This document shows, piece after piece, positions 37,148 to 46,728 of a DNA stretch of 64,000 nucleotides (its first letter is position 1; the number at the start of each line of letters is the position of its first letter). Position numbers and translations under genes: made by a program. The notes beneath the pieces were generated by a model. The model saw only the letters and a program-made list of their open reading frames with translations. It was not told the DNA's origin and did not search any database. The stretch comes from a candidate division WWE3 bacterium (GTDB lineage: Bacteria; Patescibacteriota; WWE3; 2-01-FULL-39-13), in NCBI GenBank assembly GCA_027002375.1, contig JALWZX010000011.1, forward strand, positions 1-64,000. The letters are read 5' to 3'.

Positions 37148-40100
37148 ATGAACCTGTCCAACATATTTGCAAAAATCAAGAAACGTCTTGCTATTGTCTC
37201 GTATTTGCAAAAGTGCTCTATTTATTTAACAGATATTGCCACCAAATTTTATGCACATTTGTCAAAGCGCTTTTACTGCTATGACAGTGCGAACGCACAT
37301 ATTGCGTTACTCTTAAGTATCCCTAAACTAATCGAAAAACATCTACAGCGTTCTTTTGCGGTTTTAATAACCCCAGCTAAAACCCTAATGATTTTGCTTC
37401 TAATATTATTTTTAGTGGTCGGTCCATTAACAACAAGCATGTCCTATGCTCAGAAAGAAAACGTGAGAAACAATCAGTCAGTCTACAAGTCTGATACCAC
37501 TTCTCCTATCAAAAATGTGTTACTAGCACTAAAAGACAGTGAAGGCGCCAATAAAGGTGATAAAACAAGTAAAGATATTCAAATTCCCACTACAAAACCA
37601 CCTTTAGAGCCAGAAAATTCAGATAACGTAATTCAAGCAAATAAGCCGATAAAACTTAAAATCAAAGATGAAACCATTAAAGCTAAAAAGTTGAGATACA
37701 TTGTTGAGCGTGAAAAAACGCATGAAATGATCGAAGTCACTAGCATAATTGATGATATTAATAACCAGTTGGTATTAAAGCCAAAAAGGGCATTTAGACC
37801 GGGAAAATATAAGTTACAAGTAGTAGAAAATATAGACGTAGACTCGACCAAAAACGAAAATGTACAAGCAAAGCAGAAAGACGCCAATAACGCACAAACA
37901 AAACCAAGCAATAACGATCAGTCACCAACAGAACAACCCAATACTGATCGATCGACAACAGACCAAACTGACAACTCGTTAGATGAACAAGTCAACAGTA
38001 CACAAACAACTGATTCCCCTTCTCAGCAACCTATATACGAACAAGAATTTTTATGGGGAGTCTTAGCATACAATAGCGACAAGGCACAATACCTATTGTA
38101 TGAAACCGCTCAATTTCAAATCGGGGTCCTTGACGAACAAGGAAACATAATTTGCGATGCTGACATCGATTTAACAATCACAAACAAAGATGCAAATCAT
38201 AAAACCATATTATCAACGAAAACAGGCACTATAACTGAAAGCAACGAGTGTATTAAACATGATTTCACTCTAGAACCTGACTACAAGAGCGAATTACAAC
38301 TCACCCATTCAGGAAAATATACGGTAGAAATAACAGCAACAACAAAAAATGGAACATATAAAACAACCGATTCTTTTGAAGTAATAGAACCAGATGATGT
38401 TCCGTTTTTAATACAAAGAAATACGCCAACAAGAGTCTATCCAAAAAAAGATTATCCAGTTGAAATAACAATAATTCCAAATGAAGATTTTAATGGCGAA
38501 ATTGTTGAAACAGTACCAAGAGATTTTCTAATAAAAAGATCATATCTTGGAATTCCATATACAAATATTCAAAAAACGTCAGGAGATAAAAAAATAATAT
38601 GGAAAATCAAGCTAGAAAAAGACGTGCCTGTGATTCTCTCTTATAAATACGATGCGCCGAATATATCACCACAATTTTATTTATTAGGTCCGATAGAGTT
38701 TGTGAGAACAACTGAAACCACTACCCTATCTGATGAACCGAACCAAGATACTGATAATAATCGAAATCTATACAAAGATAATGAGTTAGATAACGCCAAA
38801 GATAAAAACAATAACAAGAACGCCGATAAAAACAACAGTACAAAGAAAAGCGATAATAACCAACAAACCAAGAATAAAAGTCAACAAAATCAAAATCCAA
38901 ATCAACGAGACCAAAATAAAATTAAAAATGTCGAGACTATAAGAAATATTGATATACCCTCGATAGACCTCGAACCAAACAACACCTACGCATCTAAAGT
39001 AACGACAAATAAAAAAGTAATATTTACAGAACAGAGAGAATGGCAGCTTGCCAATGACGCTATCGATGATTATGCAATATACACAGACACAAATGGAACA
39101 CATGATACTGATAACTCATCGTACACAGGCGTACCCTTCAACAATCAAGTAGCACAGGGAGGTATCTTTACTCAAAATGCCAACGACATTGATGTAGGTT
39201 TAGGTTCTGATGGTCACTATTTATTTGGATATGTAATACAGGCTAGAAACGATTCGTATGGCAATCGTATCTCTTATCTGTCTAGGGTCACATTAGACGA
39301 AACAGAAAATTTAACAGGACACGGCCAAGGGTATAGAAGAAACGCAACAAATGACAGATATTACACATACGGATATGGAATTGTAAATGCATCTTCTGGT
39401 GATAACATACGTGTAGAAGTTATTAGACAAGGTGATAATACAGCGTCACACACATTAGAAGCAAACCGATCCTCTTTTTGGTTAGTTAAATTAGACGACG
39501 ATTGGGCATATTTAAAGTTACAAGGCCAAGACAATCAATCAACCTCGACTTCCCTGCAAGATATTAACTTTACCACATCGATAGAAAATACAGATACGGA
39601 TACTTTTGGACACAGTACGTCGACAAACTCAAATCAAATTACATTGAAATCATCAGGTCATTACTTGGTCACATACTCTGTAGGTGTTGACGGCGCTACA
39701 AGCAGAACTTCTGTAACAACAAATTTAGCACTGAACGGTACAGCAATACCACAATCATATGATTACTCATACATACGATCGTTAAACTCTACAACACATG
39801 GTACTGCAACAAACATGTCGATCATAAACGCATCTGCAAACGACGTTCTAACTTTAAAATGGGGCGCTACTGGTGCACACAGTTCATATGGAACTCAAAC
39901 AAGATCAGACCGAACGTTTATTGCAGTTGTTAAATTGCCTGACGATGGCGATTATTTAATGGCACATGACACAAGTGGGACTCAAAACGTAGGCGGGTTA
40001 AACAATACGCTAACATTCGACACATCAGACGAGGCAGATTCAACTTCTTTTTCATTTAGCACATCAACAGGTACAGCTACAATACAACAAGATGACACCT

Positions 40101-43100
40101 ATTTATTTATGAGTGGTGCAAGAAGTAACAGAACAACAGGTACAGCCCGTCTAACAAGTGCGGGTTTATTTTACGTAAATGGGACACAACAAAGTGTTGG
40201 AAACACAGGTGTATATGTCAGAGGTGATCAAGGTACACCAGACACATTTGATGGAGGCTGGACTGGTGCTGGCATTTTTGACCTGTCACAAAACGATCAA
40301 GTAACATTTAGACAAGTTGATGAAGGTGATAACGGTGGTGACGATAAGTTTGTAGCAAATGCACTCGGTTTAACCGCAATAAACCTAGATACAATCTTAA
40401 TTCCAGTAACAAACGATAGCCCTAATGCACCACAAACACCTTATGTAAATAATGATACAGCTCAGAGTGGGCAAGCTTCCCCTGTTTCTAACTTAACTGA
40501 TATAACACCTGCGTTTTCTGCAATTTATGATGATAATGACGCATCTGATACCGCCCCTTTTTACCAAATTCAAGTAGGTGACGATACAGATTGGTCAGAT
40601 GCACCAGAACTTTGGGACAGTAACAAATCTTCTCTAACAACAGCCGTAAACGAAAATTCAAGATCTGAAGATATTATATATAATGGAACAGCTCTAACTG
40701 CAGGCTCAACATATTACTGGCGAATAAAGTTTTGGGACAATAACGGTGCAGAAGGTGCGTGGTCAGCTACACAGCAATTTAGCATGGCAACAAATAACGA
40801 TCCAAACGCACCACAAACACCTTATGCAAATAACGATACTGCGCAATCCGGTCAGGTATCACCTGTTTATAATTTAACAGATACTACACCGGCCTTCTCT
40901 GCGATTTATGATGATGATGATACTACAGACAAGGCTTCATATTATCAGTTACAAGTAGGTGACGATACAGATTGGTCAGATGCACCAGAGCTTTGGGACA
41001 GCACCAAGACGGCATTCACAACATCATTAGATGAAAATTCTAGGTCAGACGATATAATTTACGGTGGCTCTGCACTAACACTTGGCTCAACATATTACTG
41101 GCGAATAAAGTTTTGGGACAACAGAGGTGGTGAAGGCGCGTGGTCAGCTACACAACAATTTTCTCTAGCAAGTTCAGTCGGTAATGATGGCGACGTGGCA
41201 ATTTATCAAGATACAAATGGAACACATAATACCAATAATACATCATATACTGGCGTTCCGTTTAATAATGTTGTAACGCAAGACCCAACTTTTTCTCAAA
41301 ACGCAAATGATATTGACGTAAAACTTGTAAATGGTGGACACTATCTAGTTGGTTACAAAGTAGAAGCTCAAAACACATCTTACGGAAACAGAATTGGCTA
41401 TCTGTCAAGATTATTGCTAAATAGTACAGAAGAATTATCGGCACATGGGCAGGGTTATAGAAGAGATGCAACGAACAACCGTTACTACGCTTACGGTTAT
41501 GGTATTATAAGTGCAAACGCGAGTAATAATATTAGGGTTGAAGTAATTAGAAACGGTACTAATTCTGCAGAACACGATCTCATTGCAAATAAATCTAGTT
41601 TCTGGTTAGCTAAACTAACAGATTCTTGGGCGTATTTAAGATTACAAGGTCAGGATAATCAAACGACATCGACTTCCCTACAAGATATAAACTTCACAAC
41701 TTCTATAGAAAATAGTGATACGAATACATTCGGTCATAGTACATCAACTAACTCAAATCAAATTACTCTAAAACAAGCAGGCCATTATTTAGTTACGTAC
41801 AATGTCGGTATAGACAGTACAACAGATAGAACATCTATTACGACAAACCTTGCTCTAAATGGGACTGCGATACCGCAATCATATGGTTACGCTTACGCTA
41901 GAGGTTTAAACGGTGCAACAGATGCAACAGCATCAAACATAACAATAATAAATGCATCCGTAAACGATATTTTAACATTAGAATGGGGCGCAACAGGCGC
42001 ATATGCAACAAATGGATCTCAAACAAGATCAGACAGAACTAGTATTCAAATTGTAAAGCTACCAGACACAGGTGATTATTTGCGAATTCACGAAAATACA
42101 GATGGTCAAGATATCGGTGGTCTAAATAACACAATAACATTTGATACATCAGATGAGGCAGATGCTAACTCTTTCACCTACTCTACCTCAACAAGCCAAA
42201 CAACAATAAATAAAGGTGCTTTTTACATTTTTACATCAGGCGCACGGACACATAGAACAACTGGTGGCACAAGGTTAACCTCTAAAGGCGCATTTTTTAT
42301 AGATGGCACTCAATCAGACTTAGCTAATACAGGTACTTATATTAGAGGTGTCCAATCACCAAATAATACACTAGATGGTGGTTGGTCAGCCGGCGGAATT
42401 CTATCGTTATCAAAAAATAACGTTGTTGATTTTAGACAAATAGACGAAGGTGGCAACGGAGACGATGATAAGTTTGTCGCAAATTCATACGGAATAACAG
42501 CAGTAAACCTAAATTCTTTCTATACAATCTCAATATCAGGAACGTGCCAACAATACGATGAATCTACCAATTGTGCAAATGGTGAAACAGTAAAAGTAGC
42601 AGTAGACGGCCAACTACAATCGCAAACCACAACAACATCATCGGGCACCTTCACAATTTCGGGTATTCCTAAACCAGCGAAAAATTCAGTAATAACCGTA
42701 TTTCTCGACAATGTTAGTGATTCGAATGAGGCTGTAACAATAACTAAATACGCTGGCTCAGGTGATATATCAAATCTAAAACTATACGAAGAACATCTTA
42801 CTTTAGGAAACGAGTCAAACACATCACCAATATCGAATTCTGATGTTGCCAAATACGACAACTCTGTCTCATCAGATGAAGATATATTTTTCGACGTAGA
42901 CTCTAGTAATAACTTAACGGTCGACTATACAGCACAATCAACACAAGAAAAATTATATGTACTAGCTAACAACACTTTCAGGCCAGATGACACAAATGCA
43001 ACAACTGTTACTACAGAAAAAGTAAAAGTAGACGGGGGGCTAACGCTAGATCAAACAACATTCAAGATAACTGGATCTGGTACTGGTTCAAGTGTACCAA

Positions 43101-45367
43101 TAACTTTTGGCTCAAACGGGATTCTAACTGCGAATTCCCCATCAACAGTAGAATTTAGTGGCACATCAGCGACAGAAATTCCGGCATTAACCTATTACAA
43201 CTTAAAACTAGCACCATCAAGTGGCTCACCCACCCACACGCTTGGCACTGCCACATCGCAAACTATAGATATAAACGGCTCTCTAACGATAGGCGATTCT
43301 ACAAATACAGTAACGGCAGATCTTGGCACATACTCACCCGCAATAAATATCAATAAAAGTTTAATAGTTAATTCTAACGCCACCATGTCAGGTTCATACT
43401 CAAACACTATTAAAACCGCAGGTTCGGTAACCGGTGGTGGCGTGATTAACATCTCAGGCACAGGTTCGTTTGAAAATAACGCTTCTGCAAATGTTTCTTT
43501 TGGATCTTCAACGGGTTCTAATAACTGGTCGTTCAGCAATTTAGCTTTCACGAATTCTGTATTCACACCTGTAACAATAACGTTAAATTCGGGTGGTACA
43601 GGTACGATTCAGGTAACCAATACTCTAACAATCGGCAATTCTGCAGATACAGAGACAACCATTTTAGATAACGAAACAAATGATCGTAACTTAGATTTAG
43701 TCGATTTAACAATTACTGATAAGGGGGAATTTAAGGCATCTTCGACTTCCACACAAAAAATTGCACAAAACTTTACAAATAATGGTACGTTTACGCCAAA
43801 CAATTCAACCATAGAGTTTGATGATTCAACTAAGACTTCCAAATTATTATATTCTAGTAACACAACATTCTATAATCTAACCGTAAATACAGATAATAAA
43901 CAAATACAATTCGACGAAACTGAACAAACAAATATAACAGGAACATTAACATTGCAAGGTTCAGCCTGCGGAACTAGCAGAGTACTAGTAGATTCTACAA
44001 CAGACAACGACCAATTTGATATAAACGCAACAGGATCAACAACAACAGAATATGTTGATATAGAAGATTCAAATGCAGTAACAGCGCTAACAGCACGAAA
44101 CGCAACTGAAGATAATGGCGGTAACACTAACTGGACAATAATCGCAGGATCTTGTGGTTCAAACACCCCACCAAATGACCCGACATCTTTAACACAGGCT
44201 AAAACAGACGATACAGTTTTAAACACAGGTGACTATACAAACGAAACTTCAATAAAATTTTCTGCATCGGCAAGTGATACTGACAACCCTGATGGCTTAA
44301 AATTGTGTGTAGAAATACAACCAGTTGGCACAGCGTTTACAGGCACATCTACACAATGTTCAGACGAACAAACATATACTGGTTCAGCTCTCACATTAAC
44401 TACAACGATATCTGGTTTAGATGCAGACGAATCTTATCATTGGCAAGCAAAAATCACAGATACAGCAAATTCTGATTCTAACTGGGTTTCATATGGGGGA
44501 AATCTAGAGACGGCTCGCGATGTAGGCATAGACACAACAGCACCAACCGTTGCAACTATATACGATGGCGATGTTAACGGTGTTGATAAAGAGATTAGCT
44601 CGAGCTCCCTATCAGAATTATCTGCAAATTGGGATAACTTTGATGCAACAGTATCCGGCATCAAAGAATATGAATATTCAATTGGTCTAACTCAGGGTGG
44701 CACAGAAATTCTAGGTTGGACATCAAATGGAACAAGCACATCAGTAACGGCAACGGGTTTAACATTGCAAACTTCAAAAGTATATTATTTCAATGTAAGA
44801 GCAACTGATAATGCAAGTAATATCTCTAATGTTGCATCATCAGATGGGCAGATTGTAGCACCAAGTTTGCAGTTTTCTGTAACACCACCGACAGTAGAAT
44901 TCTCTAACTTAAATGCATTGAATGGATATTCAGCAGAACAAACTGCAACATTAACTACATCAACTAATGCTTACAATGGGTACGAGATTCGGGCATTTTT
45001 GGCTAACTTGCTGACATCCAGCGACGGCGTAAACACAATCCAAAACTTTGACGGTGGCACCTACTCTGCCCCTGCTTCATGGGATTCTTCAGATAGAGGT
45101 TTCGGATACACATCTAGCGACACTTCAATACAAGGTGTAGATAAATTTAATTCGTCAACATGTGCAGGGGGCGGAGCCGCTCCTTGTTATGCACCATTTG
45201 CAACATCATCACCTGGCGACATAGTCGCAGATCACGAATCCACAGTAAGCGGCTCCGCGATATCAAATGAGCAATTCAACGTAACTTACAAAGTACAAAC
45301 TGACTCAACGCAACCTGCATCTAAATATTCGACAACAGTTATATACGCAATTACAGCTAAATATTAA
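37148..45367 (+). CDS. Giant surface adhesin-like protein with WxL-like C-terminal domain
   Basis: About 2740 residues. A long n-region of 75 residues precedes the export hydrophobic segment (about 78-98, ending in SMSYAQ). Then come Thr/Asn/Gln-rich linkers, a beta domain (about 300-520) and an Asn/Lys-rich spacer (about 535-600). A tandem block of C1q/TNF-like jelly-roll modules (about 640-1080 and 1350-1790) surrounds two FN3-like repeats. A beta-helix-like region (about 1900-2330) and two more FN3-like domains follow. The last 165 residues, ending YSTTVIYAITAKY, match the C-terminus of the 355-residue protein downstream and resemble a WxL domain. A TTG at 37142 could also be the start. 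The next gene begins two bases after the stop. Confidence 0.75.
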   Translation: MNLSNIFAKIKKRLAIVSYLQKCSIYLTDIATKFYAHLSKRFYCYDSANAHIALLLSIPKLIEKHLQRSFAVLITPAKTLMILLLILFLVVGPLTTSMSYAQKENVRNNQSVYKSDTTSPIKNVLLALKDSEGANKGDKTSKDIQIPTTKPPLEPENSDNVIQANKPIKLKIKDETIKAKKLRYIVEREKTHEMIEVTSIIDDINNQLVLKPKRAFRPGKYKLQVVENIDVDSTKNENVQAKQKDANNAQTKPSNNDQSPTEQPNTDRSTTDQTDNSLDEQVNSTQTTDSPSQQPIYEQEFLWGVLAYNSDKAQYLLYETAQFQIGVLDEQGNIICDADIDLTITNKDANHKTILSTKTGTITESNECIKHDFTLEPDYKSELQLTHSGKYTVEITATTKNGTYKTTDSFEVIEPDDVPFLIQRNTPTRVYPKKDYPVEITIIPNEDFNGEIVETVPRDFLIKRSYLGIPYTNIQKTSGDKKIIWKIKLEKDVPVILSYKYDAPNISPQFYLLGPIEFVRTTETTTLSDEPNQDTDNNRNLYKDNELDNAKDKNNNKNADKNNSTKKSDNNQQTKNKSQQNQNPNQRDQNKIKNVETIRNIDIPSIDLEPNNTYASKVTTNKKVIFTEQREWQLANDAIDDYAIYTDTNGTHDTDNSSYTGVPFNNQVAQGGIFTQNANDIDVGLGSDGHYLFGYVIQARNDSYGNRISYLSRVTLDETENLTGHGQGYRRNATNDRYYTYGYGIVNASSGDNIRVEVIRQGDNTASHTLEANRSSFWLVKLDDDWAYLKLQGQDNQSTSTSLQDINFTTSIENTDTDTFGHSTSTNSNQITLKSSGHYLVTYSVGVDGATSRTSVTTNLALNGTAIPQSYDYSYIRSLNSTTHGTATNMSIINASANDVLTLKWGATGAHSSYGTQTRSDRTFIAVVKLPDDGDYLMAHDTSGTQNVGGLNNTLTFDTSDEADSTSFSFSTSTGTATIQQDDTYLFMSGARSNRTTGTARLTSAGLFYVNGTQQSVGNTGVYVRGDQGTPDTFDGGWTGAGIFDLSQNDQVTFRQVDEGDNGGDDKFVANALGLTAINLDTILIPVTNDSPNAPQTPYVNNDTAQSGQASPVSNLTDITPAFSAIYDDNDASDTAPFYQIQVGDDTDWSDAPELWDSNKSSLTTAVNENSRSEDIIYNGTALTAGSTYYWRIKFWDNNGAEGAWSATQQFSMATNNDPNAPQTPYANNDTAQSGQVSPVYNLTDTTPAFSAIYDDDDTTDKASYYQLQVGDDTDWSDAPELWDSTKTAFTTSLDENSRSDDIIYGGSALTLGSTYYWRIKFWDNRGGEGAWSATQQFSLASSVGNDGDVAIYQDTNGTHNTNNTSYTGVPFNNVVTQDPTFSQNANDIDVKLVNGGHYLVGYKVEAQNTSYGNRIGYLSRLLLNSTEELSAHGQGYRRDATNNRYYAYGYGIISANASNNIRVEVIRNGTNSAEHDLIANKSSFWLAKLTDSWAYLRLQGQDNQTTSTSLQDINFTTSIENSDTNTFGHSTSTNSNQITLKQAGHYLVTYNVGIDSTTDRTSITTNLALNGTAIPQSYGYAYARGLNGATDATASNITIINASVNDILTLEWGATGAYATNGSQTRSDRTSIQIVKLPDTGDYLRIHENTDGQDIGGLNNTITFDTSDEADANSFTYSTSTSQTTINKGAFYIFTSGARTHRTTGGTRLTSKGAFFIDGTQSDLANTGTYIRGVQSPNNTLDGGWSAGGILSLSKNNVVDFRQIDEGGNGDDDKFVANSYGITAVNLNSFYTISISGTCQQYDESTNCANGETVKVAVDGQLQSQTTTTSSGTFTISGIPKPAKNSVITVFLDNVSDSNEAVTITKYAGSGDISNLKLYEEHLTLGNESNTSPISNSDVAKYDNSVSSDEDIFFDVDSSNNLTVDYTAQSTQEKLYVLANNTFRPDDTNATTVTTEKVKVDGGLTLDQTTFKITGSGTGSSVPITFGSNGILTANSPSTVEFSGTSATEIPALTYYNLKLAPSSGSPTHTLGTATSQTIDINGSLTIGDSTNTVTADLGTYSPAININKSLIVNSNATMSGSYSNTIKTAGSVTGGGVINISGTGSFENNASANVSFGSSTGSNNWSFSNLAFTNSVFTPVTITLNSGGTGTIQVTNTLTIGNSADTETTILDNETNDRNLDLVDLTITDKGEFKASSTSTQKIAQNFTNNGTFTPNNSTIEFDDSTKTSKLLYSSNTTFYNLTVNTDNKQIQFDETEQTNITGTLTLQGSACGTSRVLVDSTTDNDQFDINATGSTTTEYVDIEDSNAVTALTARNATEDNGGNTNWTIIAGSCGSNTPPNDPTSLTQAKTDDTVLNTGDYTNETSIKFSASASDTDNPDGLKLCVEIQPVGTAFTGTSTQCSDEQTYTGSALTLTTTISGLDADESYHWQAKITDTANSDSNWVSYGGNLETARDVGIDTTAPTVATIYDGDVNGVDKEISSSSLSELSANWDNFDATVSGIKEYEYSIGLTQGGTEILGWTSNGTSTSVTATGLTLQTSKVYYFNVRATDNASNISNVASSDGQIVAPSLQFSVTPPTVEFSNLNALNGYSAEQTATLTTSTNAYNGYEIRAFLANLLTSSDGVNTIQNFDGGTYSAPASWDSSDRGFGYTSSDTSIQGVDKFNSSTCAGGGAAPCYAPFATSSPGDIVADHESTVSGSAISNEQFNVTYKVQTDSTQPASKYSTTVIYAITAKY
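39070..40389 (+). repeat. First unit of a 1.3-kb internal duplication in the giant gene
   Basis: It encodes about 440 residues: three C1q/TNF-like beta modules (starting near DTNGTHDTDN, LQGQDNQSTSTSLQ and NVGGLNNTLTFDTSDEAD). The block recurs at 41196-42510 with high amino-acid identity but many synonymous changes, so the duplication is not recent. Confidence 0.8.
40423..41168 (+). repeat. Tandem FN3-like repeats between the duplicated blocks
   Basis: Two units of about 370 bp (40423-40790 and 40801-41168) each encode NAPQTPY, VGDDTDWSDAPELWDS, TYYWRIKFWDN and GAWSATQQF. The stretches covering DDTDWSDAPELW and TYYWRIKFWDN are nearly identical at the DNA level, more so than the flanking 1.3-kb blocks. 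That suggests recent gene conversion or a later duplication. Confidence 0.8.
41196..42510 (+). repeat. Second unit of the 1.3-kb internal duplication
   Basis: It matches 39070-40389 module by module (DTNGTHNTNN, LQGQDNQTTSTSLQ, DIGGLNNTITFDTSDEAD, DEGGNGDDDKFVANS). Both units end in nearly the same residues (TAINL versus TAVNL). Confidence 0.8.
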
Positions 45368-45369
45368 TT

Positions 45370-46668
45370 ATGTGGAATTCAAGCAAAACCTTAAAACAAA
45401 AGAAAAATCTAGAAGCACAACCACACAAGCGTCGAAAAGTTACCGAGTCTACCAAGTTCAAAAGCGAAACACCACGGACTAAAGCCCGTAGTTTCTTATC
45501 GCCAATTACCATATTAACTAACCCTATCCACACACTAAAGTGTATGAATTTAAGTTTGGTGACAATAAGGCTAGCACTAATATTGGCTGTTCTTACTTTA
45601 CTAATTTTATTGTTTCCGTTAAAAACACAGGCAAAAGATTTGATAATTAAGAATCAACTAGAAAGCGAAAATGCATACATACAAGATAATACACAAAATA
45701 CACAACAACCTGTGTTTAGAAAGCCAACAATTGATTCCCACAATGATTTCACAGACAAAACCCTTTCTAACCCACAAGTTAAAGGAAAAGCAGTTTTATC
45801 AACAATAGCGATTGGCGTATCGCCTGCCATAGCTGAACTTCCCGTAGACCCTGTGAAAACTAAAGTTGCGAAAGTATATGTTTTTAACAATACCAATGTG
45901 CCACTACCAATACATGCTTTTTCTGATAATTTTTCTGTAAACGAAATTGTAATAGACAGTACAAAAGACAATTCAAACACTTTCGATGCTTCAAATTGGA
46001 TAACAATAGACCCACCTGACTTTATACTTCAACCAAACGAAGAAAAAGAGGTCTATATCTCAATTTCGCCTACACCAAATGCAGAACCAGGTGGGCATTA
46101 TGCCACCGTTTACTTTAGACCCTTAATCTCAGAAGAATATATAACCCCAGATAAAACCTACTTAACTGCACAAATTGGTGTATTATTGTTCTTAACTGTT
46201 TCAGGAAAAATCAAAGAATCTGCAAATATTTCTAACTTAACTTTACCTAAATACCCTACGCCAGATAACTTTTTACCAACAGTTTACATACAAAACAACG
46301 GAAACATACATATAATTCCCAAAGGTAAAATAACAATCAAGGGCTTGTTTAGAAAAACAACACATGAATTCCCAATAGAAAATTCAATAGTTCTACCAAA
46401 TACAGAAAAAAAGGTGGTTTCGCATACCAAGGCTTCATTAAAGACGGGACTATATCGAACATATTTTACAGGCAATTATGGTAGCAACAACAAGCCACTG
46501 GCCAGTAGCGACAAGATATTCTTCGTATTCCCAAACCACAAGACACTTATTACTATATTTATTCTAATAATAGTTACACTTTTAGTTCAAAAGTTTCATA
46601 GAAACATACCATTGGCTATAAAAGTCTTGTTTGGTAAAATTGATGAATACAAAAGTGGCAGGAACTAA
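45370..46668 (+). CDS. DUF916-like surface-partner protein, membrane anchored at its C-terminus
   Basis: 432 residues, two bases after the giant gene. The first 65 residues are basic, and residues about 33-67 are encoded by a palindromic repeat. The export helix follows (LALILAVLTLLILLFPLKTQA). The body has IGVSPAIAELPVDPVKTK, WITIDPPDFILQPNEEKEVY and PTPNAEPGGHYATVYF, the order of the DUF916/WxL-interacting-protein beta domain, then a second Ig-like domain. A C-terminal membrane helix (LITIFILIIVTLLVQ) and basic tail (LAIKVLFGKIDEYK) close it. Its paralogue is at 48143. The 3' end overlaps a terminator stem. Confidence 0.75.
   Translation: MWNSSKTLKQKKNLEAQPHKRRKVTESTKFKSETPRTKARSFLSPITILTNPIHTLKCMNLSLVTIRLALILAVLTLLILLFPLKTQAKDLIIKNQLESENAYIQDNTQNTQQPVFRKPTIDSHNDFTDKTLSNPQVKGKAVLSTIAIGVSPAIAELPVDPVKTKVAKVYVFNNTNVPLPIHAFSDNFSVNEIVIDSTKDNSNTFDASNWITIDPPDFILQPNEEKEVYISISPTPNAEPGGHYATVYFRPLISEEYITPDKTYLTAQIGVLLFLTVSGKIKESANISNLTLPKYPTPDNFLPTVYIQNNGNIHIIPKGKITIKGLFRKTTHEFPIENSIVLPNTEKKVVSHTKASLKTGLYRTYFTGNYGSNNKPLASSDKIFFVFPNHKTLITIFILIIVTLLVQKFHRNIPLAIKVLFGKIDEYKSGRN
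45466..45568 (+). repeat. Palindromic repeat copy A, inside a coding region
   Basis: Hairpin 1 runs from GAAACACCACGGACT to AGCCCGTAGTTTC. TTATCGCCAATTACCATATT, AACTAACCCTATCCACACAC, TAAAGTGTATGAATTTAAG and TTTGGTGACAATAA follow. TTATCGCCAA near the left and TTTGGTGACAATAA at the right form imperfect terminal inverted repeats. The whole element is read through in frame as residues about 33-66 of the host protein. Confidence 0.85.
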
Positions 46669-46697
46669 TTTTGGTTATTGCCACTTTTGTGTTTTTT
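46649..46697 (+). terminator. Rho-independent terminator after the DUF916-like gene
   Basis: A perfect 12-bp stem, ACAAAAGTGGCA with TGCCACTTTTGT, has an 18-base loop containing the stop codon and is followed by GTTTTTT. It separates the 37148-46668 operon from the next, independently translated secreted protein. Confidence 0.85.
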
Positions 46698-46707
46698 AGT
46701 AATCAAA

Positions 46708-46717
46708 AAGGAGGTGA
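46708..46717 (+). promoter_or_regulatory. Strong Shine-Dalgarno deciding the start at 46729
   Basis: AAGGAGGTGA lies 11 bases before ATG 46729. An earlier ATG at 46678 is in frame, but it lies in the terminator loop and has no ribosome site. The protein starting at 46729 opens with a textbook signal peptide (MKNKKLFKVFS). Confidence 0.8.
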
Positions 46718-46728
46718 CTAGTACACAA

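Noticed and set aside
37240..37330. A possible tenth copy of the palindromic repeat in the n-region of the giant adhesin
   Set aside because: There is a GAACGCA/TGCGTTA hairpin followed by CTTAAGTAT, faintly like the right half of the repeat. The conserved ATCGCTAATTA core and first hairpin are absent, so I do not count it.
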